64,000 nt of DNA from Dasania marina DSM 21967. Lineage in GTDB: Bacteria > Pseudomonadota > Gammaproteobacteria > Pseudomonadales > Dasaniaceae. Shown here in pieces: positions 47,322 to 56,433 of the stretch (position 1 is the first letter of the stretch; each line of letters opens with the position of its first letter). The stretch lies in NCBI RefSeq assembly GCF_000373485.1, contig NZ_KB891587.1, positions 1 through 64,000 of the forward strand. Direction: 5' to 3'. Under the pieces are notes generated by a model. That model worked only from the letters and a program-made list of their open reading frames with translations. It ran no database searches and was not told the DNA's origin. Made by a program: the position numbers and the translations under genes.

Positions 47322-47687
47322 ACCTATAGCGCTCTCTTTTTAATGTAGATAACAGATTTAAAAAACAGGATTAAGCAACAGGCTACAATCACAGCCCCAG
47401 AGATACCGTCATATCCTTATTTTTGTACCACAGCATCCTGAGCAAATACGGTTTAGCAACACGGCCTTAATGGCCGATGTAGGTGTAAGCTAACATACTC
47501 TACCTAGCGTGGATTCAATGATTTAACAATTATAAAAGCATCCAATATAGCTAGCCGTTATATCCTTTGCCGCAACACCTCTAACACAATAGCTCAGCCA
47601 AGCAATAAGCGCCAACAGAACGGTCAGCCCTGTTTTATTTTTCAGTTAAGCCTAGCGCTAGCTGCGGCCATCATAGGGAATAAAAGC
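47322..47687. other. 366-base intergenic region with an inverted repeat
   Basis: Between speB (ending at 47688, minus) and the PAS-like gene start. TGCGGCCA (47663-47670) and TGGCCGCA (47696-47703) are inverted around the speB stop, a possible terminator stem with a 25-base loop and no T run. The rest should hold the promoter of the PAS/receiver operon; no clear boxes were found. Confidence 0.35.
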
Positions 47688-48614
47688 TTAGCGCTTGGCC
47701 GCATGCATATATAGAAACTGTAATGCCAGCGAGGCGCCGGCTAGGGAGGTGATTTCTGCATGATCGTAAGCTGGGGCCACTTCTACCAAATCGTAACCGA
47801 CGATATTTAAGTCGGCTATGCCGCGTAAAATCTGTAAAACCTTGTTACTACTCAGGCCACCCACCACGGGCGTGCCCGTGCCGGGCGCGTAGGCCGGGTC
47901 TAGGGCATCGATATCAAAACTTAAGTAAGCAGGGCGATCACCCACTCGCGCTTTAATCGCTGCCACTGTTGCCGCTACTGACTGCTCATTGACGGTGTCG
48001 GCATCCAACACTTGGTAGCCGTGGCCCTCGGGGTTGTATTCTGTGCGTATGCCAATTTGCACGGAGCGTTCGGGGTCTACCAAGCCCTCTTTAGGGGCGT
48101 GATAAAACATGGTGCCGTGGGAGTATTTCACCTCTTCTTTATAGGTGTCGGTGTGGGCATCAAAATGAATCAGCGATAACTTGCCATGGATTTTGGCGTG
48201 AGCGCGTAGCAACGGTAAGGTAACAAAGTGATCGCCCCCTAAACTTAGCAGGGTTTTGCCCGCAGCGAGTATTTTACTGGCCTCAGCTTCGACCAATTCC
48301 AGCATAGCCTCGCTATTGCCGCATTCAAATTGCACATCGCCGTAGTCTATAACCGTGATTTTATCGTCTATAGAAAATGACCAAGGCCAACGCTTTTCTT
48401 CCCAGCGCAGGTTGCCGCTAGCTTGGCGTATACCATTGGGGCCGCCACGGGTACCCGCTCGGCCACTGGTGGCCAAGTCGTAAGGTATACCCATAACCAC
48501 CACATCAACGTCATCATCCGCTAGGTCACGGGAAAGGGGAAAACCCATATAGCTGAAGATATTGCCGTAAATGCCGTATTCTTCGGCTAAAAACTCTGGC
48601 TGCTTGTTGCTCAT
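47688..48614 (-). CDS. speB: Agmatinase
   Basis: 308 residues from ATG 48614, supported by AGGAGG nine bases upstream; a longer frame starts at 48650. Splits agmatine into putrescine and urea with two Mn ions. Ureohydrolase motifs: SLGGDHFVTLPLLRAH, LIHFDAHTDTY, LSFDIDALDPAYAPGTGTP. The sequence follows E. coli SpeB closely, including ATSGRAGTRGGPNGIRQ and GTMFYHAPKEGL. Separated from frmA by a terminator, so probably separately controlled. Confidence 0.95.
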   Translation of the reverse strand: MSNKQPEFLAEEYGIYGNIFSYMGFPLSRDLADDDVDVVVMGIPYDLATSGRAGTRGGPNGIRQASGNLRWEEKRWPWSFSIDDKITVIDYGDVQFECGNSEAMLELVEAEASKILAAGKTLLSLGGDHFVTLPLLRAHAKIHGKLSLIHFDAHTDTYKEEVKYSHGTMFYHAPKEGLVDPERSVQIGIRTEYNPEGHGYQVLDADTVNEQSVAATVAAIKARVGDRPAYLSFDIDALDPAYAPGTGTPVVGGLSSNKVLQILRGIADLNIVGYDLVEVAPAYDHAEITSLAGASLALQFLYMHAAKR

Positions 48615-48647
48615 TGGTGGGGCCTCCTGCTGTAATCTAGTTACCAA

Positions 48648-48674
48648 CAAAAACGGGCAACCTAAGTTACCCGT
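48648..48674 (-). terminator. Terminator after frmA
   Basis: ACGGG...CCCGT (48653-48674) with an inner AAC/GTT pairing and one mismatch. On the minus strand it ends in a T-rich run (GTTTTTGTT). It lies between frmA and speB. Confidence 0.7.
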
Positions 48675-48741
48675 CTGTTTTAACTGCTACTAGTGTAGTG
48701 CAGTATTGAGCTTGGCTTTAAAGCTCGGCCAAAAACTCAGC

Positions 48742-49848
48742 CTAAAATTCAACGACTGAGCGTATGCTTTCGCCGGAGTGCATTAAATCAAAGGCTTTGT
48801 TAATGTCCTGCAAAGGCATTTTATGAGTGATTAAATCTTTAATATTGATTTTTCCATCCATAAACCAGTCCACTACCTTAGGCACGTCAGTTCGACCACG
48901 GGCACCACCAAAAGCCGTACCACGCCAGACTCGGCCGGTCACTAACTGGAAGGGCCTGGTGCTAATTTCTTGGCCGGCACCCGCCACACCGATGATGTAA
49001 GACTCCCCCCAACCTTTGTGGCAGCACTCTAAGGCCTGACGCATGGTATTAACATTACCTATGCACTCAAAGCTGTAGTCAGCACCGCCGTCGGTAGCCT
49101 GCACTATGGCATCAACTACATTGTCGACTTCCTTGGGGTTGATAAAGTCGGTCATGCCAAACTGCTTGGCAATGGCAACCTTAGAAGGGTTGATGTCGAC
49201 ACCAATAATCTTATTGGCCCCCACCATCTTGGCGCCCTGAATCACATTCAAGCCTATGCCACCCAAACCAAACACCACCACATTGGAGCCGGGCTCAACC
49301 TTGGCATCAAAGGCCACCACACCCACGCCGGTAGTAACACCACAGCCTATATAACAGGCTAAATCGAAGGGCGCGTCTTTACGGATTTTGGCTAGGGAAA
49401 TTTCTGGCAATACCGTGAAGTTAGAGAAAGTAGAGCACCCCATATAGTGCAAAATTGGCTCGCCATCTAAAGAAAAGCGGCTGGTACCGTCGGGCATTAG
49501 ACCCTGGCCCTGAGTGGCGCGTACCGCTTGGCATAAATTGGTTTTGGGGTTTAAACAAAATTTACAGTTGCGACACTCGGCCGTGTATAGCGGGATAACA
49601 TGATCGCCAGGCTTTAGCGAGGTAACACCTTTACCCACTTCACGTACTATGCCCGCACCTTCGTGTCCTAAAATCGCCGGGAAGGCCCCTTCGGGGTCAT
49701 CACCTGACAGGGTAAATGCATCGGTATGGCACACACCGGTGGCCATAATTTCTACTAATACTTCGCCCGCCTGTGGGCCCTGTAAATCAACTTCAACTAT
49801 CTCTAAGGGTTTACCCGCTTGAAAGGCAACTGCCGCACGCGTTTTCAT
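48742..49848 (-). CDS. frmA: S-(hydroxymethyl)glutathione dehydrogenase / class III alcohol dehydrogenase
   Basis: 368 residues. Oxidises the glutathione adduct of formaldehyde to S-formylglutathione with NAD. Catalytic zinc: Cys in [11 protein letters not shown] and HEGAG; structural zinc: [18 protein letters not shown] fold: [23 protein letters not shown] 49848 has GAGGA upstream. Forms an operon with purU (43-base gap), giving formaldehyde to formate plus formyl-THF disposal. No S-formylglutathione hydrolase gene is next to it. Confidence 0.96.
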   Translation of the reverse strand: MKTRAAVAFQAGKPLEIVEVDLQGPQAGEVLVEIMATGVCHTDAFTLSGDDPEGAFPAILGHEGAGIVREVGKGVTSLKPGDHVIPLYTAECRNCKFCLNPKTNLCQAVRATQGQGLMPDGTSRFSLDGEPILHYMGCSTFSNFTVLPEISLAKIRKDAPFDLACYIGCGVTTGVGVVAFDAKVEPGSNVVVFGLGGIGLNVIQGAKMVGANKIIGVDINPSKVAIAKQFGMTDFINPKEVDNVVDAIVQATDGGADYSFECIGNVNTMRQALECCHKGWGESYIIGVAGAGQEISTRPFQLVTGRVWRGTAFGGARGRTDVPKVVDWFMDGKINIKDLITHKMPLQDINKAFDLMHSGESIRSVVEF

Positions 49849-49891
49849 TTTTTATCCTCTAGATGTCTGTAGCTCTGTAGCTTAAGTGTGC

Positions 49892-50761
49892 TTATTGGAA
49901 AACAACACACTTATTGCCACGCACAATAACTCGGTCATCTAAATGATAGCGCAAGGCTCTGGATAGCACCGAACTTTCTACGTCCTTACCCAGACGCACC
50001 AAGTCTTCTTTAGAGCAGCTGTGATTTACCCGTATCACATCTTGCTCAATGATAGGGCCTTCATCCAAATCTTCGGTGACGTAGTGGCTAGTCGCGCCTA
50101 TTAACTTAACACCGCGCTCATAGGCTTTTTGGTAAGGGTTGGCGCCTATAAATGAAGGCAGGAAGCTGTGATGGATATTAATCAAGCGGCCGGCAAATTT
50201 TCTACATAGCTCTGGCGGGATAATTTGCATATATCTGGCCAGCACCACAGTATCGGCATTGTGACGCCCGATGATTTCATTCATCTGTTTAAACGCTTCG
50301 GCCTTGTTGTCTTTGTTAACCGGCAAGTAATGAAACGGTATACCGTGCCACTCAACCATACTGCGCAGGTTTTCGTGATTAGACACCACACAGGGAATCT
50401 CACAGTTCAGCTCATTACTATGCCAGCGGTATAAAAGATCAGCCAAACAGTGTGAGGCGTGGCTAGCCAAAAGCACCACTTTTTGTTTCTCGTTAGAGCC
50501 ACGCACAGTCCATATCATGTCGAACTTATCGGCAACCGCCTGAAACTGCTTGCGAAACTCTGCAATACTAATCGATAGTGAGTCAGCGTTAATGACATTA
50601 CGCATGTAAAACCAAGCACCCGGCACATCGGTATAGTGGTTAGACTCAACAAAAGAGCCATCGTGCTCGGCAACAAATTTACTGACTTCGGCAACGATAC
50701 CCACCGCATCGGGGCAAGATATAACCAGGCAATAGGTTTGGGCCTGTTCGGTATCACTCAT
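49892..50761 (-). CDS. purU: Formyltetrahydrofolate deformylase
   Basis: 289 residues. Hydrolyses 10-formyl-THF to THF and formate, balancing one-carbon units. N-terminal ACT domain ~9-85 (LVISCPDAVGIVAEVSKFV), then formyltransferase-fold catalytic domain: RYMQIIPPELCRKFAGRLINIHHSFLPSFIGANPY region with His and the Asp in TEDLDEGPIIEQD. In pseudomonads purU genes often accompany demethylation pathways that release formaldehyde. Divergent from the TetR-GNAT gene. Confidence 0.95.
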   Translation of the reverse strand: MSDTEQAQTYCLVISCPDAVGIVAEVSKFVAEHDGSFVESNHYTDVPGAWFYMRNVINADSLSISIAEFRKQFQAVADKFDMIWTVRGSNEKQKVVLLASHASHCLADLLYRWHSNELNCEIPCVVSNHENLRSMVEWHGIPFHYLPVNKDNKAEAFKQMNEIIGRHNADTVVLARYMQIIPPELCRKFAGRLINIHHSFLPSFIGANPYQKAYERGVKLIGATSHYVTEDLDEGPIIEQDVIRVNHSCSKEDLVRLGKDVESSVLSRALRYHLDDRVIVRGNKCVVFQ

Positions 50762-51130
50762 AACTACGACTCTCTTTCTCAGGTTTCGATTGGGTAAATC
50801 ATCACATCTATCTTTAGCAGCCCACTCTCTTTTAAAAAGCGCACAGCCAAGACGATAACTAATGTCACAAACACGTATAGCTCTATACCTTAGGGCAAGC
50901 TGACTCTGATAGGTTTAACGCTTACAGCATAGCTTATTAACTGCGGCCCAGCGGCTGACGGTGGGCGCCGCAGGTAACGGTATACCAAGCACTGCAAGCA
51001 TAGCGAGAAAATAACTAGCATTGCGTTATCAGAGCTGCTTTACTTTGGCTGATTATACGGATATTTAATTGACTAAACAGGCGTATAAAATACTTATTCC
51101 TCAAGGAAACAATCACAGCGAGCCCCCACT
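50762..51130. promoter_or_regulatory. Divergent region between purU and the TetR-GNAT gene
   Basis: 369 bases. CTGCGGC (50941-50947) and GCCGCAG (50967-50973) form a possible hairpin. CTCTGATA (~50904) and TATCAGAG (~51025) are inverted halves far apart. The region likely holds both promoters and any operator for the TetR-type regulator, but no site is certain. Confidence 0.4.
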
Positions 51131-52252
51131 ATGTCCAGCAGCAAAACCCATGTCGGTGCAGCCATACAAAGCGAACGCAAACGCCTGCTTATTGAAGCCA
51201 CCCTCAGCGCCATCTCTGAGTTTGGGCTATCGCAACTAACCCTAGCCAAAATTGCCGCCGGTGCCGGCTTAACCGCAGGCTCAGTCAATTTTCATTTTGC
51301 CAGCAAAGAAGCCCTATTATTGGAAACGCTGCAATCTGTAGCCGAAGAATTAGATCAAAATATTAGCACTGCCCTCCATAAAGCCGGCACCGACCCCGGC
51401 AAACGCCTGCTGGCCATTATCAACGCTCAACTAGACCCCGAAATTACCGAGCACCGCAAAGTGGCGGTATGGAATGCTTTTTCAGCTGAACGCTGGGCTA
51501 GGGAGGATTACAAACGTATCTGCGGTAGTCGCGACAGTAATAACTTTGAGCTAGTACTCAACCTCTGTACTGAAATTATTCAGCGTGCCGACAAACAACA
51601 AGTGATGAACGCCCGCGCTATAGCCAGCGGCATACAAGGCATTATCGATGACACTTGGCACGACATACTCTACGCCGGTGAAGATTTTGACCGCGAGCAA
51701 GCCATGACCTTATGCCACGCATTTTTAGCCAGTGTATTCCCTTGGCGCTTTACCATGCCCGCCCAACCCAGTGCTAAAAACCCACAACTCTCTACCGCCG
51801 ACAACAGCCTAACAGTGCTTAAAGCAGGGCCTAAACAGCTAGCCGACGCCGCCCATCTCTTTGACCTATACCGACAGTTTTACCGCGAACGCAGTAATAT
51901 CAAATTGGCTACCGACTATCTTAAAAGTCATATAGACAATAACAGCTCCACTATTTTTATTGCCTATACCAGCGACGGCACTGCAGTGGGGTTTACCCAG
52001 CTCTATCGCAGTTATTGCTCACTAGAGGCCGCATCTATTTTTGTTTTATACGATTTATATGTGGACAGCAGCGCCAGAAAATTAGGGGTAGCCAGAACCT
52101 TAATGAACCACGCCAAAGCCTACGCCAAAGAATGCAAAGCCCAGCGTATAGATTTAGAAACAGCGGTAGATAATTACCCTGCCCAAGCCCTATATGCAGA
52201 TCTGGGTTATCAAAAAGAAGAACAATATTTTAAATATTCATTAGAATTATAA
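51131..52252 (+). CDS. TetR/BetI-like regulator fused to a GNAT acetyltransferase
   Basis: 373 residues. Residues ~13-205 are a TetR repressor like BetI: HTH at ~33-58 (LTLAKIAAGAGLTAGSVNFH) and a ligand core with KVAVWNAFSAERWA. Residues ~226-373 are a GNAT domain: acetyl-CoA loop RKLGVARTL at ~316-324, beta strands FVLYDLYVDSS, and Tyr-rich end YADLGYQKEEQYFKY. A ~20-residue Ser/Ala-rich linker joins them. It is divergent from purU-frmA, so it may control formaldehyde or one-carbon genes. The GNAT substrate is unknown. No good RBS is visible before ATG 51131. Confidence 0.85.
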   Translation: MSSSKTHVGAAIQSERKRLLIEATLSAISEFGLSQLTLAKIAAGAGLTAGSVNFHFASKEALLLETLQSVAEELDQNISTALHKAGTDPGKRLLAIINAQLDPEITEHRKVAVWNAFSAERWAREDYKRICGSRDSNNFELVLNLCTEIIQRADKQQVMNARAIASGIQGIIDDTWHDILYAGEDFDREQAMTLCHAFLASVFPWRFTMPAQPSAKNPQLSTADNSLTVLKAGPKQLADAAHLFDLYRQFYRERSNIKLATDYLKSHIDNNSSTIFIAYTSDGTAVGFTQLYRSYCSLEAASIFVLYDLYVDSSARKLGVARTLMNHAKAYAKECKAQRIDLETAVDNYPAQALYADLGYQKEEQYFKYSLEL

Positions 52253-52271
52253 GTTCAAAAACTACTGATAT

Positions 52272-52309
52272 AAAAAAGCTGACACACATAGGTGTGTCAG
52301 CTTTTTTTC
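52272..52309. terminator. Bidirectional terminator
   Basis: AAAAAAGCTGACACA, loop CATAGG-like, TGTGTCAGCTTTTTTT. A 15-bp stem with A run on one side and T run on the other, between the convergent TetR-GNAT and lipoprotein genes; serves both. Confidence 0.93.
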
Positions 52310-52320
52310 GTGCCATTTAC

Positions 52321-53085
52321 TTAAGTATCCAACAAGCCATAAACACCCAGTGAGTATGAGCGACGCTGCTGCTCACCTAATAGCGAAGACTGACGTATAG
52401 CCTTACCAAAACTCACATCCTCTGTTAAATAACGGCTATTACCGGTACCGGTATCAAAACCCACCATACCGGGGTCAGATAAATAATAGGCAATCACATC
52501 GCCTTGCTGCACCCCCACGCTTACGGAAAAGCTTACTTTTTGCAGGCCGGCGTCTTTAATCACTAGGGTTTGACTTTCCCATACCACCACTAAACTATCT
52601 TCAACTCTACGCATGACTTTCACCCGTAAATTGCCCGAGCGTATAAAATGTCCGCCTACACTAGTCAGCGAACCATCTTTGGGTACGGCATTGGCTAAGT
52701 CCACGACTAATAAAGGTTGCTCATCTATAGCGGTGCGCTCAACCAACTCACCGCCTATATAGTCCAGCAAATTACCCTCTAGCAAAAAGCTTTTTAAGGC
52801 ATCAACTTGCTGCTGCACAAACTGGCGCACCTGACCGCGCAATTGGGTAGAGGTCACTACCCGCGAGTTTTTCTCACCGCTTAACACGCCTATCACCCTG
52901 TCGCGCTCGGCCATCTCACGCTGTAAATTTGCCTCATCGGATTTCAGCTGGGTGATATAGGAATTAGCTTCCTCTAATTGATTTTGCAAACCAGTTTTTT
53001 CATTTTGTAACTGCTGTATATCCGGCGGGGTTTGACAGGCCGCCAGCAATGAGGCCATAGCCACCATTATCACTTTTTTATTCAT
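52321..53085 (-). CDS. Coiled-coil lipoprotein, unknown family
   Basis: 254 residues; no family recognised. Lipobox LAAC with lipidated Cys17 (MNKKVIMVAMASLLAAC). A coiled coil follows at ~25-75 (QLQNEKTGLQNQLEEANSY). The C-terminal ~150 residues look beta-rich (RSGNLRVKVMRRVEDSLVVV, later VSFSVSVGVQQGDVIAYYL). It directly follows the kinase gene (10-base gap), ATG 53085 has AAGGG upstream, so the pair is an operon. The lipoprotein may be an outer partner of the membrane kinase; that is inference from order only. Confidence 0.7.
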   Translation of the reverse strand: MNKKVIMVAMASLLAACQTPPDIQQLQNEKTGLQNQLEEANSYITQLKSDEANLQREMAERDRVIGVLSGEKNSRVVTSTQLRGQVRQFVQQQVDALKSFLLEGNLLDYIGGELVERTAIDEQPLLVVDLANAVPKDGSLTSVGGHFIRSGNLRVKVMRRVEDSLVVVWESQTLVIKDAGLQKVSFSVSVGVQQGDVIAYYLSDPGMVGFDTGTGNSRYLTEDVSFGKAIRQSSLLGEQQRRSYSLGVYGLLDT

Positions 53086-53095
53086 CTCTATACCC

Positions 53096-55651
53096 TTATG
53101 GCTTAATCACAAATGATTGACTGTAAATATTTTTATTAGCTAATAAAATTTCTAAGCGATAACCGCCAGCTTTAAACCCTTCTACCGGCCGCTTAATTTT
53201 AAAAAAGTTGTTGCCTGCCTGGCCACTAACAATAACCGGCACCGCGGCAATTTGTACGGTTTGCTCACCGTCGTATAGGGTAGCCTGTAACACCGTGGTG
53301 CTGTCAGCAAAATTATTGTAACTAAAGCCTATATGTAACACCCTACTAGCTTTAAATTGTTCGGGCAGATTTTGCGCTAAATCAGTAATAGGCTCGCCAC
53401 TTAACTTTAGCCGCTCTATTACCGGTTGCAGGGCATCAATTTCGGCCTGACTGGCTTGTAACAACGTATTAGCCGGCAACAAATCCAAAGCGGGGGAGAG
53501 AACCTGCTGCGCCAAGTCTAACTCGCGCCGCCTAATATGCCCCTGCACCTGCTGATTTAATTGCTCAGTAAACCCCTGCAGTTGTGCCCGAGCCTGGCTA
53601 TTGCCGGGCGCTATAGCCAACACCTCTTGCAAGGTTTGCACGGCGGTGATGTGGCCGCCAAAAATCGCCCCCTGTTGCGCCAATTGCTCAGCCTCCACCA
53701 ACAAGGTTGTTATTTTTTGCTGCTTAGCTTGCGCTGCTTGCACTTGGCTTTGTAGTTGTTTTAGCTCACTGTGCGCGGCATTAACACTCAAACCTTTGGC
53801 GATAAAACTTAAAGCACTTTGATAACGGCCCTGCTGGTTGGCGGCTAGGGCTTTTTGATAATAGGCCTGAGTAATACGCTGCAAACCGTCACGGGCTTTA
53901 GCATTGTCGGCATCCACCGCCAACACGGCATCATAATACACCTTGGCATTCTGCTCTGGCGGGCTTAACCACTGCTCTTGCGCAAATAATTGTTCAGCCT
54001 GCGCTAATTGCTGCTGCAGTGTCTGCTGATCACTGAGCTTACTGCGCAGGCGCTGATAGCGCTTGTTGTTTTCTAAATCGGGGAAATAAGCCAACGCCCC
54101 CACCAGTGTAGCCTCCGTCACCGCCAGTTGCTCATCAGTACTGTTTTGCTGATCTAAGGCGGCAGCGACATTTTCCAACAACTCACTTTCTAGCGTCGCC
54201 AAGCCTTGGCTGGCGCCGGCATGCCCTGGCTGTTCGGCCAATAGGTTTTGATAAGCGGCGATTAAGGCCGGCAGCTGCTCAAGGTCTACCGCATAGGCCT
54301 GTTCTAATTCAGCCACCTGCTGCGCTAATGTCGGCTGGATAGGTTCGGCCGCCGATGCTATCTCTGTTTCTGACCCTGTCGCTTGTGATGCAGTTTGGGT
54401 GTCAGGCGCAAGGGCTTGCTGAGTCTCGTCCGCACCCACTGCGAGTGGATCACTGCCAGTAATCGGCTCAACAACAACTTGCTCTGCCACTGGCTCAATC
54501 GCGGGCGTTAATAATTGCTCTAAAGTCAGCTTAGGTTTTTCTACCAAGCCCAATCGTTCTAGGGCCACTTGCTGAGCCGCCGCACTGGGGGGAAGCTGTA
54601 GGCCAAACAGAAAATAATAAGCGCCAGCCAAGGCCGCCACTAACAGCACCGGCAATAACCATAGCACTGAGGGCCCGGTAGCGGCGGCGGGAATTTGCTG
54701 GCTGGCTTGGGCGCGCAACACGGTGTCATTATGGTTGCCGCTAAAGGCCATAGAGGCTGCTTTTTTGGTCGCAGCGTTATTAAAATATTGTTTGCGGGAT
54801 TTATCGATCACCGCACCCGACATGCGCGCTAAGTCTGCCACTAATTCCGCGCCGCGCTGGTAGCGCTGCTCCCTATTCTTAGCTAGAAGCTTGTTGAGTA
54901 TAGGCTGGAACACGGCCAGCCGTATGGGCAGCTCGGGCACGGGCTCTGAAATATGTTTTATGCCTATGGTCACCGCTGAGTCGCCGTCGTAGGGCACGGT
55001 GCCCAGCAGCATTTTATAAAACACTATGCCTAGGCTATATAAATCAGCGCGGCCATCCACCTTTTGCCCACGCGCCTGCTCGGGGCTCATATAATAGGGC
55101 GTACCTAAAGCCATACCAGTTTGGGTGAGGCCGCTGGCTACATCGTCGGCCTTGGCTATACCAAAGTCCATCAGCACGGCGCGGCCGCTCTCTGCGTGCA
55201 GCATGATATTTTCGGGTTTGACATCGCGGTGTACATAGCCTTTTTGACCGGCAAAATCTAACGCCGAACCTATCTCACGTAGCACCCGTAAAATGTCATC
55301 GCCACTGAGCTCAGCCAAGCAATTCTTTAATTCGCGCCCCGGCACATACTCCATAGATAAATAGTGATGGCCCTTGTGTATACCGACATCGTGCACCGTG
55401 ACTATATGCGGGTGGATTAAACGGCTCACCACTTTCGCCTCGTGAATAAAGCGCTCGCTAAAGTCGGCATCTTCCGACAGCGAGGCAGCCATCACCTTTA
55501 GCGCCACTTCGCGATCAAAGCTTTGCTGTATGGCTAGGTATACCGTCGCCATCCCCCCCTTACCTAAAGGGCGTATCAACTTATAGCCGGGTATTTCTAT
55601 ATCTATGGGATTAGCGGTTGATGTAGTGATGGTGGTGCCCCTGCACAGCAA
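53096..55651 (-). CDS. Membrane Ser/Thr protein kinase with helical-repeat C-terminus
   Basis: 851 residues from TTG 55651. Kinase domain ~23-280: Gly loop GKGGMATV (30-37), Lys52 in ALKVM, catalytic HRDVKPEN (141-148), DFG (162-164), SPE (189-191); all catalytic residues are present, as in PknB/PpkA-type enzymes. Membrane helix ~328-350. The extracytoplasmic part has a Gln/Glu/Ala-rich, TPR-like helical region (~440-730) and a final beta domain (~765-851). Start is uncertain: TTG has no RBS; AGGGG precedes an ATC, a rare start, at residue 8. It is cotranscribed with the lipoprotein gene. No phosphatase gene nearby. Confidence 0.85.
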   Translation of the reverse strand: MLCRGTTITTSTANPIDIEIPGYKLIRPLGKGGMATVYLAIQQSFDREVALKVMAASLSEDADFSERFIHEAKVVSRLIHPHIVTVHDVGIHKGHHYLSMEYVPGRELKNCLAELSGDDILRVLREIGSALDFAGQKGYVHRDVKPENIMLHAESGRAVLMDFGIAKADDVASGLTQTGMALGTPYYMSPEQARGQKVDGRADLYSLGIVFYKMLLGTVPYDGDSAVTIGIKHISEPVPELPIRLAVFQPILNKLLAKNREQRYQRGAELVADLARMSGAVIDKSRKQYFNNAATKKAASMAFSGNHNDTVLRAQASQQIPAAATGPSVLWLLPVLLVAALAGAYYFLFGLQLPPSAAAQQVALERLGLVEKPKLTLEQLLTPAIEPVAEQVVVEPITGSDPLAVGADETQQALAPDTQTASQATGSETEIASAAEPIQPTLAQQVAELEQAYAVDLEQLPALIAAYQNLLAEQPGHAGASQGLATLESELLENVAAALDQQNSTDEQLAVTEATLVGALAYFPDLENNKRYQRLRSKLSDQQTLQQQLAQAEQLFAQEQWLSPPEQNAKVYYDAVLAVDADNAKARDGLQRITQAYYQKALAANQQGRYQSALSFIAKGLSVNAAHSELKQLQSQVQAAQAKQQKITTLLVEAEQLAQQGAIFGGHITAVQTLQEVLAIAPGNSQARAQLQGFTEQLNQQVQGHIRRRELDLAQQVLSPALDLLPANTLLQASQAEIDALQPVIERLKLSGEPITDLAQNLPEQFKASRVLHIGFSYNNFADSTTVLQATLYDGEQTVQIAAVPVIVSGQAGNNFFKIKRPVEGFKAGGYRLEILLANKNIYSQSFVIKP

Positions 55652-55712
55652 ACTTAAGTAGTTTAAGAATACGCTTAATAGAATAGCCTAAGTATTTATT
55701 TTATCGGCTTAT

Positions 55713-55737
55713 TTATCCACAAATAGGTTTATCCACA
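55713..55737 (+). promoter_or_regulatory. Two perfect DnaA boxes upstream of the kinase gene
   Basis: TTATCCACA at 55713-55721 and again at 55729-55737, same strand, 16 bases apart. They lie between the kinase 5' end and the grxD terminator, where the kinase promoter should be. Perfect matches to the E. coli DnaA consensus. Confidence 0.7.
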
Positions 55738-55776
55738 AACTGGCCAGCTTGCCAAGCAGGGGCAGATCGTAGACAT

Positions 55777-55804
55777 AAAAAAACCCGCCTTAGCGGGCTT
55801 TTTA
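55777..55804 (-). terminator. Terminator of grxD
   Basis: CCCGC, loop CTTA, GCGGG, flanked by A and T runs; on the minus strand it ends GCGGGTTTTTTT. It lies 13 bases after the grxD stop. Confidence 0.88.
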
Positions 55805-55816
55805 ACAATAGCGTAC

Positions 55817-56149
55817 TTATTCGGTAACACCGTGCTTAGTGGCCGATTCGTCGACTAGGGTTTTTAGCTCGCCCTTATCAAACATATCACAAACAATATC
55901 GCAGCCACCGATTAGCTCGCCATCTACCCATAATTGTGGGAAGGTCGGCCAGTTAGCGTAGGCGGGTAAATGCGCACGCACATCGGGGTTGCTTAATATA
56001 TCCACAAAAGCAAAACGCTGGCCGCAAGACATTAACGCCTGCACGGTACGCGCCGAAAAACCACACTGTGGCTGATTGGGCGAGCCCTTCATGTATAAAA
56101 GAATAGGGTTGCTTTCGATTTGTTCTTTCAGAGTTTCTGTGATGTCCAT
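55817..56149 (-). CDS. grxD: Monothiol glutaredoxin Grx4
   Basis: 110 residues from ATG 56149, with AAGG nine bases upstream; the frame runs back to 56194 but MDITETLKEQ matches the family start. Monothiol CGFS at Cys29, GSH-binding WPTFPQLWVDGELIGGCDIV. It carries or transfers 2Fe-2S clusters and supports iron homeostasis. Single gene, divergent from argD. Confidence 0.96.
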   Translation of the reverse strand: MDITETLKEQIESNPILLYMKGSPNQPQCGFSARTVQALMSCGQRFAFVDILSNPDVRAHLPAYANWPTFPQLWVDGELIGGCDIVCDMFDKGELKTLVDESATKHGVTE

Positions 56150-56433
56150 TACTATACCTTTACCTAAAACTGACAATACCACGGCCACCCCCAACGGAAT
56201 GACTACGCGTAAAGATAGGCATTATACCCTGTATTTAGCCGCGATGCGCTCCCCCTTATCACCTCCTGTTGAGGCCATTGCCAAGCCGATGCAATGGCTA
56301 TATGATGCTTGCTTATCTAGGCAGCTTTCGCTGCCTTTTTGCGTTTTTACGGGCCTACCATTAGTTAGTGACTAACAGTCAGTCGTTAATACAGTACAGT
56401 AGCTAAATAGCCCGGTTATTTTTAGGATTTCGC

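Noticed and set aside
55681-55760. Replication origin at the DnaA boxes
   Set aside because: Only two boxes in a 165-base gap, no AT-rich unwinding region and no dnaA, gidA or rpmH neighbours.
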